A DNA stretch of 64,000 nt from Diphasiastrum complanatum (Eukaryota > Streptophyta > Lycopodiopsida > Lycopodiales > Lycopodiaceae), in NCBI GenBank assembly GCA_029204225.1, contig CM055107.1, positions 15,250,900 to 15,314,899 of the forward strand, written 5' to 3'. The translations under genes and the position numbers were made by a program. Positions within the stretch are counted from its first letter, which is position 1, and each line of letters begins with the position of its first letter. The notes beneath the pieces are model-generated. The model had not been told where the DNA came from. It saw only the letters and a list, made by a program, of their open reading frames with translations, and did not search any database. This document shows, piece by piece, positions 44,514 to 57,311 of the stretch.

Positions 44514-45100
44514 TGGCAAAAACACACTACTACATGCATTCAATCACTTCCAACTCTCACTCACACGTGTGAAAAGTATTCAAAAATTATTCTAAGTAAA
44601 AACAAGCTGCTCTCCTCGTGTAGAGAGAGAAAAACCATCATGAGCTCTCGGGTAGAGAGAGAAAGCTAGAAATCCAATGACACTCAAAATCCACACAATC
44701 ACCAAATCAATTAGATCCAAAATGAGGAGTACAATGATACTAGTAGATCCACAAGCTACCACTATGCTTAACTATGATTGGACCACACTTTGTCACCTCT
44801 TAATCCTATTGGACCATTGATCCATGCACCTCTTAATTCTATTGGACTATATTCAAGCAAACCTCAAATTCCTATTGGACCTCACATGGTTCCACCTCTA
44901 AATCCTATTGGACCTCTTAGAATTCATCAAACAAAAGCATTACACTTGTCTACACTCTAATTTGCACGAGTTTAGCCTCTTACTCTATTTTGGCTCAATA
45001 GTGGCATTACAAGAATTTGCCATCTATGCCAAATTTGTTCCTATCAACATCCTACACCTAGATGCTTGATATAAAAAACATAAGACCCCTATATCTAACA
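44514..45100 (-). repeat. 3' LTR of copia element C2
   Basis: 587 bases; minus strand starts TGTTAGATATAGGGG and ends TTTTGCCA. CACACGTGTG occurs at about 44571. Related to the C1 LTR, with similar length and order of blocks. Confidence 0.72.
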
Positions 45101-45123
45101 TAGATAATTTTTTTCAATTCTAT

Positions 45124-48100
45124 CTATGAAGATTTAAGCATTAATCTTGATATAACTCCAAGATTAGATCTATGCTTGATGAAAGCACTTTTGCTCAAAG
45201 GCTTGGTGAGTAGTTCGGCAATACAAGAGGATGAGTTGACATGCTCCAAATAGATTTCTCCTCCAATAAGCTTTTCTCTCACAAAATGGTGTGCCACTTC
45301 TATGTGCTTGCTTCTTGCATGAAATATGGGATTATTGGCAAGAGCTTGGGCCGAGATGTTATCACACTTGAACATTAGTAGATCATCTTCCTTGATGCAC
45401 TTTAGCTCCATTAATAACCTCTTGATCCAAAACACCTCTTTGGTAGTTGTAGTGAGTGCTTTATACTCGGCCTCACATGAAGAGAGATATATAGTATCTT
45501 GCTTTTTGGAAAGCCAAGATATTAGATTGCCTCCAAGAAATATAGTGTATGCACTAATAGACTTTCGATCCATCTTGTCACTTGCAAAGTCCGAATCCGA
45601 GTAGCCAACAATGTATAGATCTTCACTTTTATAAAGTAGACCATAATCACAAGATGAAGATACATATCTTAGAATTCTCTTGGCCATCTTCCAATGATGG
45701 ATCTTAGGATCTTGCATAAATTGACTCAATTTGTGCACACAAAAACTTAGATCGGGCCTAGTAATGGTAAGCCGAATCAAGGAGCCTACAAGACTCCTAA
45801 AAAGTGTGATGTCCTCAAAGGATCTTTCATCACCTTTATTAGGATCTTTTACAATTTGCTCCATTGGAGTATCTATGCTCTTAGAATTTTCCATATGGAA
45901 TTTTTTCAACATAGAGTGAGCATATCTAGATTGGCATATAAAGACATGATTTTCATAAAAGTCAATTTCTAGGCCTAGGATGTAATGTATCTCTCATAGA
46001 TCTTGCATTTTAAACTCACATCCAAGTGCTTGCTTAGTTTCATCAACTAGCTTGATACAACTTCCACAAAGAATAATGTCATCAACATAAATTAGAAGAA
46101 TGACAATATTGCTATCAACAAACTTTAGATACATGGAAGGATCATAGTCACTAAGAGTAAATCCTAGTGAGATAAGAAAAGAATTAAGTCTTGAATACCA
46201 TGATCTTGGTGCTTGCTTGAGTCCATAAAGACTTTTGAAGAGCAAACACACTTTGGACTCATCCTTGATGAATCCTTGAGGTTGTTCCATATAGATCTCC
46301 TCCTCAAGATAACCATTTAGAAAAGCATTGGATACATCTAATTGGAACACCTTCCACTTAAAGAAACAAGCAAGAGAAATAAGAATTCTTATTGTCACCA
46401 TATTTGCAACAGGTGCAAAGGTCTCCTCATAATCAAAGCCATGTATTTGAGCAAATCCTTTGGCACATAATATTGCTTTATACTTGTTGATGGTGCCATC
46501 ATGATTGAACTTGATCCGAAATACCCACTTGCAACCAATCACATGCTTGTTGGATGGAGGATCCACAAGCTCCCAAGTATTGTTGGTGACCAATGCATCA
46601 TACTCTTGCTTCATGGCATCATACCACTCCTTGGCATTGAGTGCCTCTTGTACATTCTTTCGCTCTTCATGAGAGACATAAAAAACATAATTAGTGGAAT
46701 CAAGATCCACTTGTTTGCCTTTGTCAACATATGAGAGTCTCTTAGGCTCGGATCTATCTCTCATGGATCTTCTTGGTGAGAAAATTCGAGGAGAGTCTTC
46801 TTCAAATCTCGACCCCATCACATCATGATTGTCTTCAAAATCAATAATTGGTGATGCATCCATAGACTTCTTGATCTCGGCCTCTTCAAAAGATGAGTGT
46901 TGATCTTCATGAAAGACAACATCTCTACTTTCAATAACTTGAGAAGTAGAGAGTATAAAGACTCTATAGGCTTTCTTGGTGGATGAATATCCAACCATGA
47001 TCCCTTTGCATGCACTAGGATCTTCCTTCTTCCTTGTTTCCAAGGGAATATGGGCAAAGCATATGCATCCAAAAACTCTAAGGTGATCGACCTTAGACTT
47101 CTTCAAATATAAGATTTCATATGGTGACTTTCCTCCAAGAGCTATACGTGGGAGCCTATTGCAAAGATAATTTGCACAATTAATGGCTTCTCCCCAAAAA
47201 TTTTTGGGCAAAGATGCCTCAATTCTCATAGATTTTGCACATTCACATAGAGATCTATTCTTTCTCTCGGCCACTCCATTTTGAAATGGAGAGTAGGCAC
47301 AAGAGAACTCTCTTTTGATGCCTTCAAGCTCACAAAAATCATGAAATTTATTGGAGATATATTCACCACCTCCATCACTTCTAAGAGCTTTAATCTTGAA
47401 TGAGAATTGCTTCTCTACATAAGCTTTGAAAATAAGGAAATGATCAAACACCATAGATTTAGAAGCAAGAAGATATATCCAAGTGAATCCTGTGAAATCA
47501 TCAATAAAAGTAACAAAACAAGTGGCTCCTCCCTCGCTTGTAGTTGATGAGAAATGCACATCCGAGTTGATTAACTCCAAAGGAAGCTTGCTTTTGATAG
47601 AAGATCTTGTAAATGGCTTTTTGTGAGATTTAGCAATAGCACAAGCCTCACAAGGCTTGATCTTCTTGGAGAATAACTTTGGCAAGCCAATAGCTTTGGC
47701 TTTTTTGATCATAGAGAGCATGGATTTGTAGTTGGGATGTCCCAACCTCCTATGCCATAGTTCCTCCATCACAAGAGCAACATTACAAGCATTCACATAC
47801 TCATTTGGATCTAGTTTATAGATGACTCCAAATCTAGGTCCTAATGCAAGTATCTCATCATTCTTCTTGATAGTGCAAGTATCAACATTGAATTTTACAT
47901 CAAGGCCATTATCAAGCAATTGGCCAACACTAATAAGATTCTTAGTAAGCTTAGGTACCTAAAGAACTTTAGAGAGAGAAAGAACTTTAGAGGATGCAAG
48001 CTTCAAGGGAATGTTCCCTATGCCTTCAATAGGACATTCAAAATCATTTGCAGTGTATATTGATTTCTTGACTCCATCATAAGGTGCAATAGAAGAGAAA

Positions 48101-49040
48101 GAGTCCTTGGATCTACACATATGTGAAGAGGCTCCACTATCAATATACCATAGGTCGTCCTTCTTGAAAGGAGTAGATGAGAAACTAGAGACCATAAGAG
48201 ATCCCTCTCCATCACTTGCAGTAGTGTCTTCCTTCTCATTGGTAATGTTGGCTTGATTGAGTTGATTCTTCTTCTTGAAGCAATTGGTGGCATAATGGCC
48301 TTTCTCGCCACAATAAAAGCACTTGATCTTCTTCTTCTTGAGCTTGGATGATGAAGCATTAGAGGAATCATCTTCCTCCTCATCTTTGTCTTTGGATTTT
48401 ACTTTGTCCTTGCTTGAGGATTGTTGATGTTGGTTCTTGCTCCTCCCTTTGTGCTTATCCTTGGAAAAGAGAGCTTTGCCATCATTATGAGTGAGAGAGA
48501 GCTTGTCCATCCTCAAGAGCTTGTACTCTTGTCTTGATTCTTCTGAAATTAGCACACTTTGGAGAGCCTCCAAACTTGGTAGCTCCTCCTTAATGGCATA
48601 GGATTGGACAAGGTTATCAAATTCACTTCTCAAGCCATTGAGAATGACTTTAACTAGTTCATTTTGATTGATGGAATCACCAATAAAGCAAGTTCTCTAT
48701 GAATATCTTTTACTCTCAAAACATAACTAGATGCACTCTTGTCACTCTTTTGGCTACTTTGAAAGATTTGATTCCTAAGAGTGAGAAGCCTAGAGGTATT
48801 CTTAGCTTCATAGATAGTCTTGAGACAATCCCAAGCTTCTTTGGCTGTTGTACAAGTACCTATCTCCCTCAATATCTCATTAGAGACATTGATCTTAATG
48901 TAGTGGAGAGCCATCCTAGCTCTCTTTTTGTATTTTTGAACCTCTTGAAGATAACACATTAGATGAGCAACCGACTTGTCTTGAATATTAAGTTCATAAG
49001 TTAATATCCAATTTTTTTTGTAATTCAAAATGTTCCACAA
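45124..49040 (-). pseudogene. Copia C2 gag-pol, nearly intact
   Basis: One reading frame with few breaks. Gag (49040-47959) has MALHYIKINVSNEILREIG and knuckle CFYCGEKGHYATNC; protease has WYIDSGASSHM. Integrase-RT (47919-45994, 641 codons) has LWHRRLGHPN, D120, D182 and E218 (35 residues apart, standard DDE spacing), and YVDD at residues 611-614. RNase H (45912-45124) has YSDSDFAS, LSSCEAEYKAL and CDNISAQALANNP. Breaks seen: a one-base frameshift near 48680, TAG near 47960 where Tyr is expected, and TGA near 45995 where Gly is expected. RT also has KAILCAKGF for the usual KARLVAKGF. The gag start and 5' LTR are missing. Confidence 0.92.
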
Positions 49041-49960
49041 TATTTGATAGATGATTTACAATATTTTTCAATATGCATAGTCCTAGAATATTTTGGGTTT
49101 CTAAGATATACCCAATCATCAATTTGAAAATCTAATTTAAAAAATTTCTTAAAATCAGCATAGTGCATATCTTTGTCTTTAGTACTATAGATGCTCACTG
49201 ACGTGCTAATTGCAACATTTCTTGTATATCATGCAAGAATTCAAACTTTTTGGATCTTAACATATTTAGTCGAGATCTAGATTGAAGACCATACATAAGC
49301 ACAAATGGACTATAACTTGTAGCAGAATGTTTTCTGCTATTGTAAGCAAACACAATTAAAGGGATGTAATCCTCACATTAAGCCTACATGTGAGACACAT
49401 ATGTTCTCAACATATCCTCCATAGTCTAATTAGTTCTCAACATATCCTCCATAGTCTAATTAGTTTGTTCAGTCTATCCATTTAATTTAGGATGATCAAT
49501 AGAACTAAATTGAGAGAGGTTTCAAGTTCATGGAATACAGATGACCAGAAGTGACCTGCAAACTTAGGATTTATCGCTTGGCAGTCCATACAACTTGAAT
49601 AATCATTTCCAAAGATCTTGGCTAAATCCAAAGTCTTTGTCTTTGACTTGACCGGTATGAACGAGGCTAATTTAGTTAACATGTCCACCACCACAACCTA
49701 GATAGAATTATTTTGTCATTGGGATTTAGGAAGTCCAATTACAAAATCCATAGATATAGTTTTCCATCTCTGTTGAGATATATCTAAGAGATGTAGCAAC
49801 CCTCCAGTCTTTAAGCAATATGCTTTGGCTAGTTGATACAGTTTACACTTAGCCACATAAGACTTGACATATGGCTTGAGTTTTGGCCAATGAAACACTA
49901 TTTTGACCATATTTAAAGCCTTGTGTATACTTGGATTTAAAATTCTACCAAACATGATCT
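49041..49960 (-). pseudogene. Ty3/gypsy (chromovirus-like) integrase fragment
   Basis: Minus strand, from 49955: the HHCC zinc-domain region (HKALNMVKIVFHWPKLKPYV, CKLYQLAKA), then WKTISMDFVIGLPKSQ with the first integrase Asp, VVVDMLTKLASFIPVKSKTK (49694 onward), NPKFAGHFW and a broken Glu region. The style (SMDFVIGLP) differs from the other gypsy family here, so this is a separate lineage. No RT or LTR is attached. Confidence 0.82.
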
Positions 49961-50182
49961 TATATTAGCATAGTAAAAATCAACTCAAGCACCAACGTAG
50001 ATTTAAAAAATCCAAACTTACAGGCTTCTCTTTTTGGTGACAACCCGTGTGTGGCCCAAGTTCCCACTTTTGGCACACATGTCCTGTCAACTGCTCAGTC
50101 ATGTGTACAACTAGCCCGAAATACAATAGTAAAGTGTATCTACTTTTATTCTAACTCTCTCCCTAAAAGTAGAGATACTTTT

Positions 50183-52142
50183 TCAACGCTTATACAACAT
50201 ACTAAAGTTAAATAACCTTACGAACAAAAATCTTGATCTAAGCTTATCGAACTTTTCTCTCAAAAGTGCCTTTGTAAAAATGTTAGCACAACCACAATGA
50301 ACAACATCGACCTCCCTATTTTGTACTCTTTCATCCCTGAAGTGATAGTGAATCTTGATAAGTTTCATCCTCGTGTGATACACTATAGTTCTAGCCAATC
50401 GAATATTAATTTGATTGTCATATAAGGTGGTCAGTTTTCCTATTTCGAACGAATTTCTTTCATGATCTATCTTAACCAAATGGATCTGAGTTGTGTTGCA
50501 AAGTACCTTATACTCAACTTCTATTGTAGAAAAAGCAACTATACTCTACTTTTTATTAGAACAAGAAAAGCAATTGCCACCAAACTGAAACACATACCTT
50601 GTGGTAGATTCGTCAATCATCATAGTCATCTCTCCAATCTACATCAACATAGCCTTAAATCTTAGGTAGATTTTTCTCCCTCATGTACACCAGACCATAA
50701 GTAGAAGTGCCCTTAACATACCTCAAGATGTGCCTAGCTACCTTTCAATTCTCTTCAGTGAGTTTTTCCATATCTTCAAAGCATACATAAGATATAGATG
50801 CTAATATCTGAGTGTGTTCTTACCATTCCCTTAGATCAAGAATATGCATAGCAGGCTGGATCATCCATGAATCGAGATGGAGGCTTTCTGGATCGATTCG
50901 ATTTTCTTTGTTGAAATTCGATCCTTTCATGTTATTCAATCCATTGACTTTCTGACTCATTTTTTGAGTCAGTATCGAATTTTGAAATTTCAACCCTCGG
51001 ATTGGATTTTGGCTGTCCGATCTTTGGGTCAGATTTTGCTATAGTTTTTCCCTTCAGATCAAAGAATTGATCTTCCAAGAAAGTGAAATCTCTACTCGTG
51101 AAGGTCTTCTAAGAGTCCAGATTGAAGAGCTTGTATGTCTGATGGTCTGATAAATAGCCAGTAAAAATTGATCTTCATTTGTCAAACCCTTGGGCCGAAT
51201 TTTAGGTTTTTTGACCTTGGATCAAATTTTGACTGTTTGATCCTCGGGTCGGAGTTTTTTGGAGATCAACAGGGATCTGACTGAGAGCAATACATCCAAA
51301 CACTTTGATATGGTTGAGTGATGGCTTCAATCCTATCCATACCTCATAAGGTGTCTTGCCAAAGAGCTTGACAACTTGTAGAATATGAGGGACTAAGTTT
51401 GTACAAATTGCCACACCTTCTACTGAAAGCAAAAACTTTCTTAGATTCATCAAGAATAGTGCAGCCCTGTCTATCAAATTTGACCCTCTGACCTAAATCT
51501 GTAATTCTGCTAACTGAGAGTAGGTTTTTGGTTAGATTTGGAATGTGAAGAACATTGGACAAAAATATTATATCACCTTTCTGGAATTCGATCCTGATTG
51601 TTCCTTCACCTTCAATGGAATGAGTTGACTTGTCTCCAAGTTGCACAACTCTAGAATGGGTGCATGACTTGTAGTCACGGAACCAGTCTCGATGGTAAGT
51701 CATGTGATGTGTTGCACCTGAGTCCAAATACTAGGAATCAATATCCTATTGTTCTTCAACTTTGGTCAAAAATACAACTTCATGTTCCTCTTCATGTTGG
51801 ATTGAGTAACGGGTTGAGGAAGCATTTGTTTGTTTTTGAAATTGCATCTTCTTTTCATTGTTGTACTTGAGTGTTCTACAGTCCTTGATGAGATAATCAA
51901 TCCTTACAGTATTTGTAGAACAGGTTATGCTTTGGCTGAAATGATGAAAAAGAATTCGAATTCGACCCTGAGTAAAAATTCGACCCAGACTGCAAGTTGC
52001 TCTTTCTATCAGAAAAATATGACTTTGGAAATCTCTTTTGATTTTTTTTATTTTTATTTGTATATAGAGCAATGGAATCCGATTCTGAGCCTGAGGAGGT
52101 TGCATTCCTTCTAATTTCCTCTTGTAACAAAATAGAAATCAC
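50183..52142 (-). pseudogene. Second copia lineage, internally deleted gag-pol
   Basis: Minus strand, high to low: Asn/Ser/Lys-rich gag tail (52142-51746) with a ruined knuckle; protease MDSGATHHMTYHRDWF to LPNLTKNLLSVSR-type end (51727-51344); integrase C-terminus GKTPYEVWIGLKPSLNHIKV (51370-51250); linker with FVGYLSDHQTYKLFNLDS; then directly RNase H (about 50770-50183) with ARHILRYVKGTSTYGLVYM and VVHCGCANIFTKALLREK. The integrase core and the whole RT palm are deleted. Sequence differs clearly from C1/C2. Confidence 0.87.
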
Positions 52143-52379
52143 TCTTGATCACATAGCACAAATATGTTGAAAAAAGTGGTCTACGAAAATCATCGCAAAT
52201 ACTTGTCTTTTAATCATCCTTTTTGAAGATTGAATAGGCGACTTTTTGGGGGGTGAAGAGATAGTCATTTAACTATACCACCATCCTCGCGCATGTTGGA
52301 ATTCAAGTTCATGGTTTCCTCCTTGGTGATACTATTTCTATTTTAAGATTTTTCCTACATAGTTTTTATCACTGATCTA
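52143..52379. other. Unassigned short stretch
   Basis: Junction between copia and CACTA sequence; no feature I can support. Confidence 0.4.
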
Positions 52380-53832
52380 GGGTCAAATGCAACCTACTTT
52401 GGTTGTGCACACGAGATGGATGTCCTACCTTGAGCATTTTATGAAAATTTTGAAGGGCTTTGTGAGACAAAAGGCAAGGCCAGAAGGCAGCATTGCAGAA
52501 GGTTGGCTTGTACAAGAATCTTTGTTTTATATTAGCGAAATAATCTTACAATTGCATCTTGCAAGTCCAAGAATGTGGTGTGAAGAAGAAGATGAACATG
52601 TTGAGGGTGAAGTACTGAAAGGAAATAGTGTGGAAAAGAGACTTTCATCTCAATTAAAAGAAAAAATTGACATGTTCATACTATAAAATTGTGGACATAT
52701 GGAAAAGTGGACTTCAAGGTATGAAGAAGCCAAAAAGGAAAGAAACATAACATTGAAACGAAGAAGACATATCAATCGGAGAAGGAGAGCATTGGAGAAC
52801 GATGAACCTTTGGAGCTTTACCTTCAAAATGCACTCGCGAATGGGTTCTTGATACAATGCTAAAAGCATCAAAAAACGAAGAAGAAGTGATCGAATTAGA
52901 ATGGAAGTTTGTTCGGGGATGTGCATGGAAGGTTAGTGTAGTATTGTCTTTGTGAAGTTTTGTTTTTGTACTACTCAAATATATAAATAGTATTTTAATT
53001 TACAGATTTTTTTTTTTTTTTGTGTTTAAGTATAAATCATACACTACCATGTGGGCATATGGACATCATTATCGTGTTGAGAGAGTTGACAACAAGTGAC
53101 ATAGATATGATGTGGTATAATAGACAACTTTCAACAAGCGAGTCGTTCTAGTGCGAGGGGCATGAATGTCCTTTCAGGTGACCCACTAGATCATGTTGGC
53201 ACATTGCAACATACTTATGGAGTTAATTACAAAACTAACGGCAAATACTTTATTTTTTATTTAAAATGATCTAAGGTCATCTATCGTGAAAGCAACGCCA
53301 CAATTAGAAATGATAACTCAAAACGTTTTCAAACTGACTCAACAAATGTATATTGATGGACTCTCATGACACTTTAGTATTGCCACAACATTGCGAATAA
53401 GTGAGACTCTACAATCCCAATGTCATTAATATTCTCAGTGTCTTATTTATCGATCTTATAAGACTCACTTAATTTTTTAATTTTTTGGCAGATTATATAT
53501 CATCTAGATCGAATAGACCCAAGATGGTGGTATGTGATCCAACTTAATGCAAGAAAACGACGTGTGTTTGAAGGAAAAGATATTGTAACATTGGATACAC
53601 ACGACGAACCACCACCCAATTTGAGGTTTTGGAAGAACCTGAACTACTCATCCAAGCTCCAAATGATATGGAAATGACGGGAGACGAAAATACAATTGCA
53701 CATGATGCTATTCCTATGATCTTACAAGGCCATATTGAGGGTTTGAATCCCCCACGTTTGGATGAGATAGAACTAGAAGAAGAGGAGGTTGAACATGAAC
53801 AGAGTTTTCAAAAATGTAATTACATAAAGTGA
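52380..53832 (+). pseudogene. CACTA (En/Spm) transposon protein remnant
   Basis: First frame (52387-52686) contains TRWMSYLEHFMKILKGFVRQ, KARPEGSIAEGW and ESLFYISEIIL, the DUF4218 domain typical of plant CACTA proteins. Further on, after frame breaks, VYHTLPCGHMDIIIVLRE and IDPRWWYVIQLNARKRRVF (about 53500-53560) match the later DUF4216-type region; a final Glu-rich frame ends at 53832. Domain order fits CACTA ORFs. The transposase core upstream and the CACTA termini are not seen. Stops make it non-functional. Confidence 0.8.
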
Positions 53833-54406
53833 AAAAAATATAAAGTGGAACCAAGACGGAGTAATGCCGTCAAACAACATAATTAAAACCAAAACTAACT
53901 AAGAAGAGGATAATGTCCAGGATTATATGGTATGAAGACCGTTTACAGATTCGACTGGCATCTCTTTAGTGCTCTAACTCTCGCACTAACTTTGAACAAT
54001 CTTAGATATCTCATCAATAGCAACAGATTTAATATCTACAAAAACGAATGATACCATCCCTGTAGATCAACCGCTTTCCATTTGTTAGAGCCTCCTGTTT
54101 TGCTTTTTTCCATTCTTGAACCTTAGGGATTATTTTCGGTGCCCTAAAACGTTAATAACGTTCGTGTTTATGTTCCACTGACCATAACCTGCCAAATAGG
54201 TTACCCGTCGGGATTTAAAAAGAGGCCCTCCAGGACCCGATGGGCCCGTAGGCTCGCTATGAAGGTAAAATATTCGATTTACTAGCACAATGGCGGGCCC
54301 GCCGGGCCTCTTTGTAAAGTCTGGCGGGCTAATCCACCCGCTAAACTGGTCCAAGCGTCACCAAAAGGTCACTTTTGGATGACGTTAATAAGTTTTTTCA
54401 CTAATT
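53833..54406. other. Unassigned, with a GGCCCG-rich inverted-repeat cluster
   Basis: 54180-54360 is locally GC-rich. aaagaggccc near 54218 pairs with gggcctcttt near 54303, and several ggcccg/cgggcc words lie between. It resembles a transposon subterminal region, but no ends are identified. Confidence 0.4.
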
Positions 54407-54805
54407 ATGTCAACAATAAAGTTATTTTCCTTAAAAAATAGAGTAATTAGTCAATATGAAAACCCTGAATATGAGGGTAGCTCACATTCTCAAAGAGACA
54501 CGATCGAAAATCTACGATTGTACTTAGAACTAGATTCAGATGAGTTTCAAGACTTGTGTGATGACAAGAATGACGAAAATGATGAGCTATTTCTGATTAT
54601 CAATACCTATATTCACTTGCATTCATTTTTTATTTTTATATTGATTACAATATTTTTATGTATACTGACTCATAACTATGACATCAATACCAATACGTAT
54701 ATTGTCCATTCACAAACATTTCAAGTTCAAACAACAATGGAGTTTGAAACTTCAATAAAACCGTGGAAAAAAATGAAAAACGCCAGAATTGTGAGAGAAA
54801 AGTGA
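54407..54805 (+). CDS. Unrecognised 132-codon reading frame
   Basis: Starts MSTIKLFSLKNRVISQYENP, has an acidic middle (DDKNDENDE) and one hydrophobic helix (FFIFILITIFLCIL), then a Lys-rich end. Nothing identifies it. It may be chance in AT-rich DNA or a transposon gene piece. Confidence 0.2.
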   Translation: MSTIKLFSLKNRVISQYENPEYEGSSHSQRDTIENLRLYLELDSDEFQDLCDDKNDENDELFLIINTYIHLHSFFIFILITIFLCILTHNYDINTNTYIVHSQTFQVQTTMEFETSIKPWKKMKNARIVREK

Positions 54806-55479
54806 AGGGTGCATTAATTAATGGTTGGAATATTAATGATGATCCAAATCCCATTGAGGATTACATTGTAAAAGAGGCTCATTGGCCCTACAAGTGACTT
54901 GCATTTGTATGCAACGATTGAGTAATTCTTCTATGATGCGTTTCACTCAAATGTTGACTTCTAATCCAGCAGATGGACTTGTAATCACAGTTCTATCACT
55001 CCCTCACAAAGCTGGAATGAAGATAAGATGAAGTGAAAACTACTCTCAAGCAAATCTTGCCAATCTCGGCTATTTTTGGACAATAGAATGACTCTATCTC
55101 TCTCTTTCACTTTGATGTTCTTTCTAGACCTGGTTTCCACTTTAAGAAGGTCTGAAATCAGCCTAGATTAATTAGTTAGCATGAAACAAATTCAGAATTA
55201 ATTAATGGCAAGTGATCTTGGTAGCTTATCCTAGGATTTGCTTACATCAAACTGACACCAGATGAAATTACAATGATCCAATGAATATGGGATTTTAAAT
55301 GCTGGTTCAGAGTTTCCCACACATGTGAACAATACGAATTTTGATCCAAAAAAAAGTTTGGGATCAAATCCCCTCACCAAATCCTGGATACCAACTCGCC
55401 CTTCCAATACTAGCTTTTTGCACCAAAAACCTGCTAAAATTGGATTAGTTTCAAGCACTGATCAATAGCCTTGTACTTG
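54806..55479. other. Unassigned, probably copia leader (minus)
   Basis: Lies on the internal side of the primer site at 55480-55491. No gag recognised. Confidence 0.35.
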
Positions 55480-55491
55480 GCTCTGATACCA
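55480..55491 (-). other. tRNA-iMet primer-binding site
   Basis: Minus-strand TGGTATCAGAGC, exact consensus. Confidence 0.87.
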
Positions 55492-56170
55492 TGTTAAAAG
55501 TACAGTACTAAGGACCATAAATGGATCTTTGAATGATCCACAAGGTTGATTGTGTTCTTGTTAAACAATATATCATATACTAGTCATCAGAAAACAAGAT
55601 CTAGTTTAGCAGCTTGATAGAAAACAAGTAGAGACAATCAGAGCATTGATCAAAAACTATAATCCGATTTCACACATTGAAAATGAGGCTGTACTATGGC
55701 CTGTAGACAGTGTTTAGAGTGTGCCAAAGCTGAGTTTCATTGTAATCAATTACTATCATCATACAATGAGAGAAAACTCGAGTTTCTCCTTGAGGCTCCA
55801 AAAAGTTTCTATCTCCTCACTATGGAGAATGAGAATACATAGTAAAAGACACTTCCTTTGCCAAGTTAGGTAAAAATCCAGCATGTAATAAGGAAGTAGA
55901 CTCAACTTTCTTGCCCTAATGTGAAAACCCTAGCCTAGATCTAGAAGTCATGCTTGATAGGTGCATCGTAGGTACAAATCTCATCATAAATCATGGTCTA
56001 GATCCTACAAAGTAGGAATCACTACCAAACGGACCCAACCACTACTCTTGACTCGTGGTAACCTACTTTAGGTGTGGATTTACAGTGGCACTTTGGCCAT
56101 TCAAGTGACTAACAAAAAATATTGACAAAATGTACAATATTCTACATGGCTAGATTTGCCAATATAGGCA
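55492..56170 (-). repeat. 5' LTR of a minus-strand copia element (far end uncertain)
   Basis: Plus-strand start tgttaaaagtacag directly at the primer site. The right edge is a guess from typical length; no second LTR copy was found. Confidence 0.5.
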
Positions 56171-57311
56171 ATTTTTCACATTGCCTATCAATAACCAAAC
56201 AAAGCTATAATGACAATCTTCATGTTTGATCTTTTAGCAATTAACTTTAAAATCATTAGTGCTAAAGTGATTTCATAGCCAAACAATTACAGAGTGGAAG
56301 TGTTGTATAGAATATTGCAGTATTGAAGTATTTCATAGATCAGACAAAACAATAAGATATTGATCAGTTACTGATAACTACAGAGAAGCACGCATTCTGA
56401 CATGATACTGAATGCAATAAGAAGATGGATTGATTCAATAAGTAGCATGTACAAAGTCAGATGATGATACTGAGCACAAAACAATAGCGATTGAAACCAC
56501 GAACTCTAAACTATCTCTGAGTAACTGGTAACTCTGTCTAATGCACTTCTGCTAATATGCACTAAGTGCTAAATAGCAATACTCAAAACAAAACACTATT
56601 AGAACTATATGGGTCCTTCTCTTTTGTATTACTCTATATGCTTTTTCTTATCTAATAATCAACTATTTATACTAAAGCAATTAGGTTGTAGGTCGCATTT
56701 GGCAGTTAGCTATAATGCATTGTCATCCATCCAGTTAGGCATTTCTGGAAATTCACTTGCAAAGTGGTTAGGGCAAGTCTTTACCTTCATAGTAGGCGGA
56801 AAGAATAACTGCCCTCCTTTGATGTCTTCGACTTCTCCGATAGTTCGACTAAGTCGTCCGATACGTCAGAGCCACCTATTGAGCGATTCCTGAGTATTTT
56901 TGCATACTGTGTAGAAACACGAATAAAACTGCAAAACTGAATAAATGAATAGATGTAGATTCAAGATTAATTATTCGGCTGAATCACTCTCGATAGTAGA
57001 ATAATCCAACTGTTTGCCCTAAGATCATAATATATGTGACTTGGTTACGTTTTCCATAATTGAAAAGAGAATGCCCAAATCGCTTACCTGTGAGAGAAAG
57101 AACAATTGAATCCCTCAATGAAAGTAAAGAATTTCATATGTAGGAGAAACTATCACAAGTAAATAAAACGATTGATCTTTACCATGATTTAAGACTACTA
57201 GACTTAGTAGTGGCTCACCTTCATTGAAACTTCTACCAATCAGCCTGGATAGTATGTCTATATTTATCGACTTATCAGAAGATAAAAAACCAACAACAAT
57301 TATTTAATGAG
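56171..57311. other. Unassigned stretch
   Basis: A 94-codon plus-strand frame at 56609-56893 has no recognised motif. Nothing else is supported. Confidence 0.3.
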
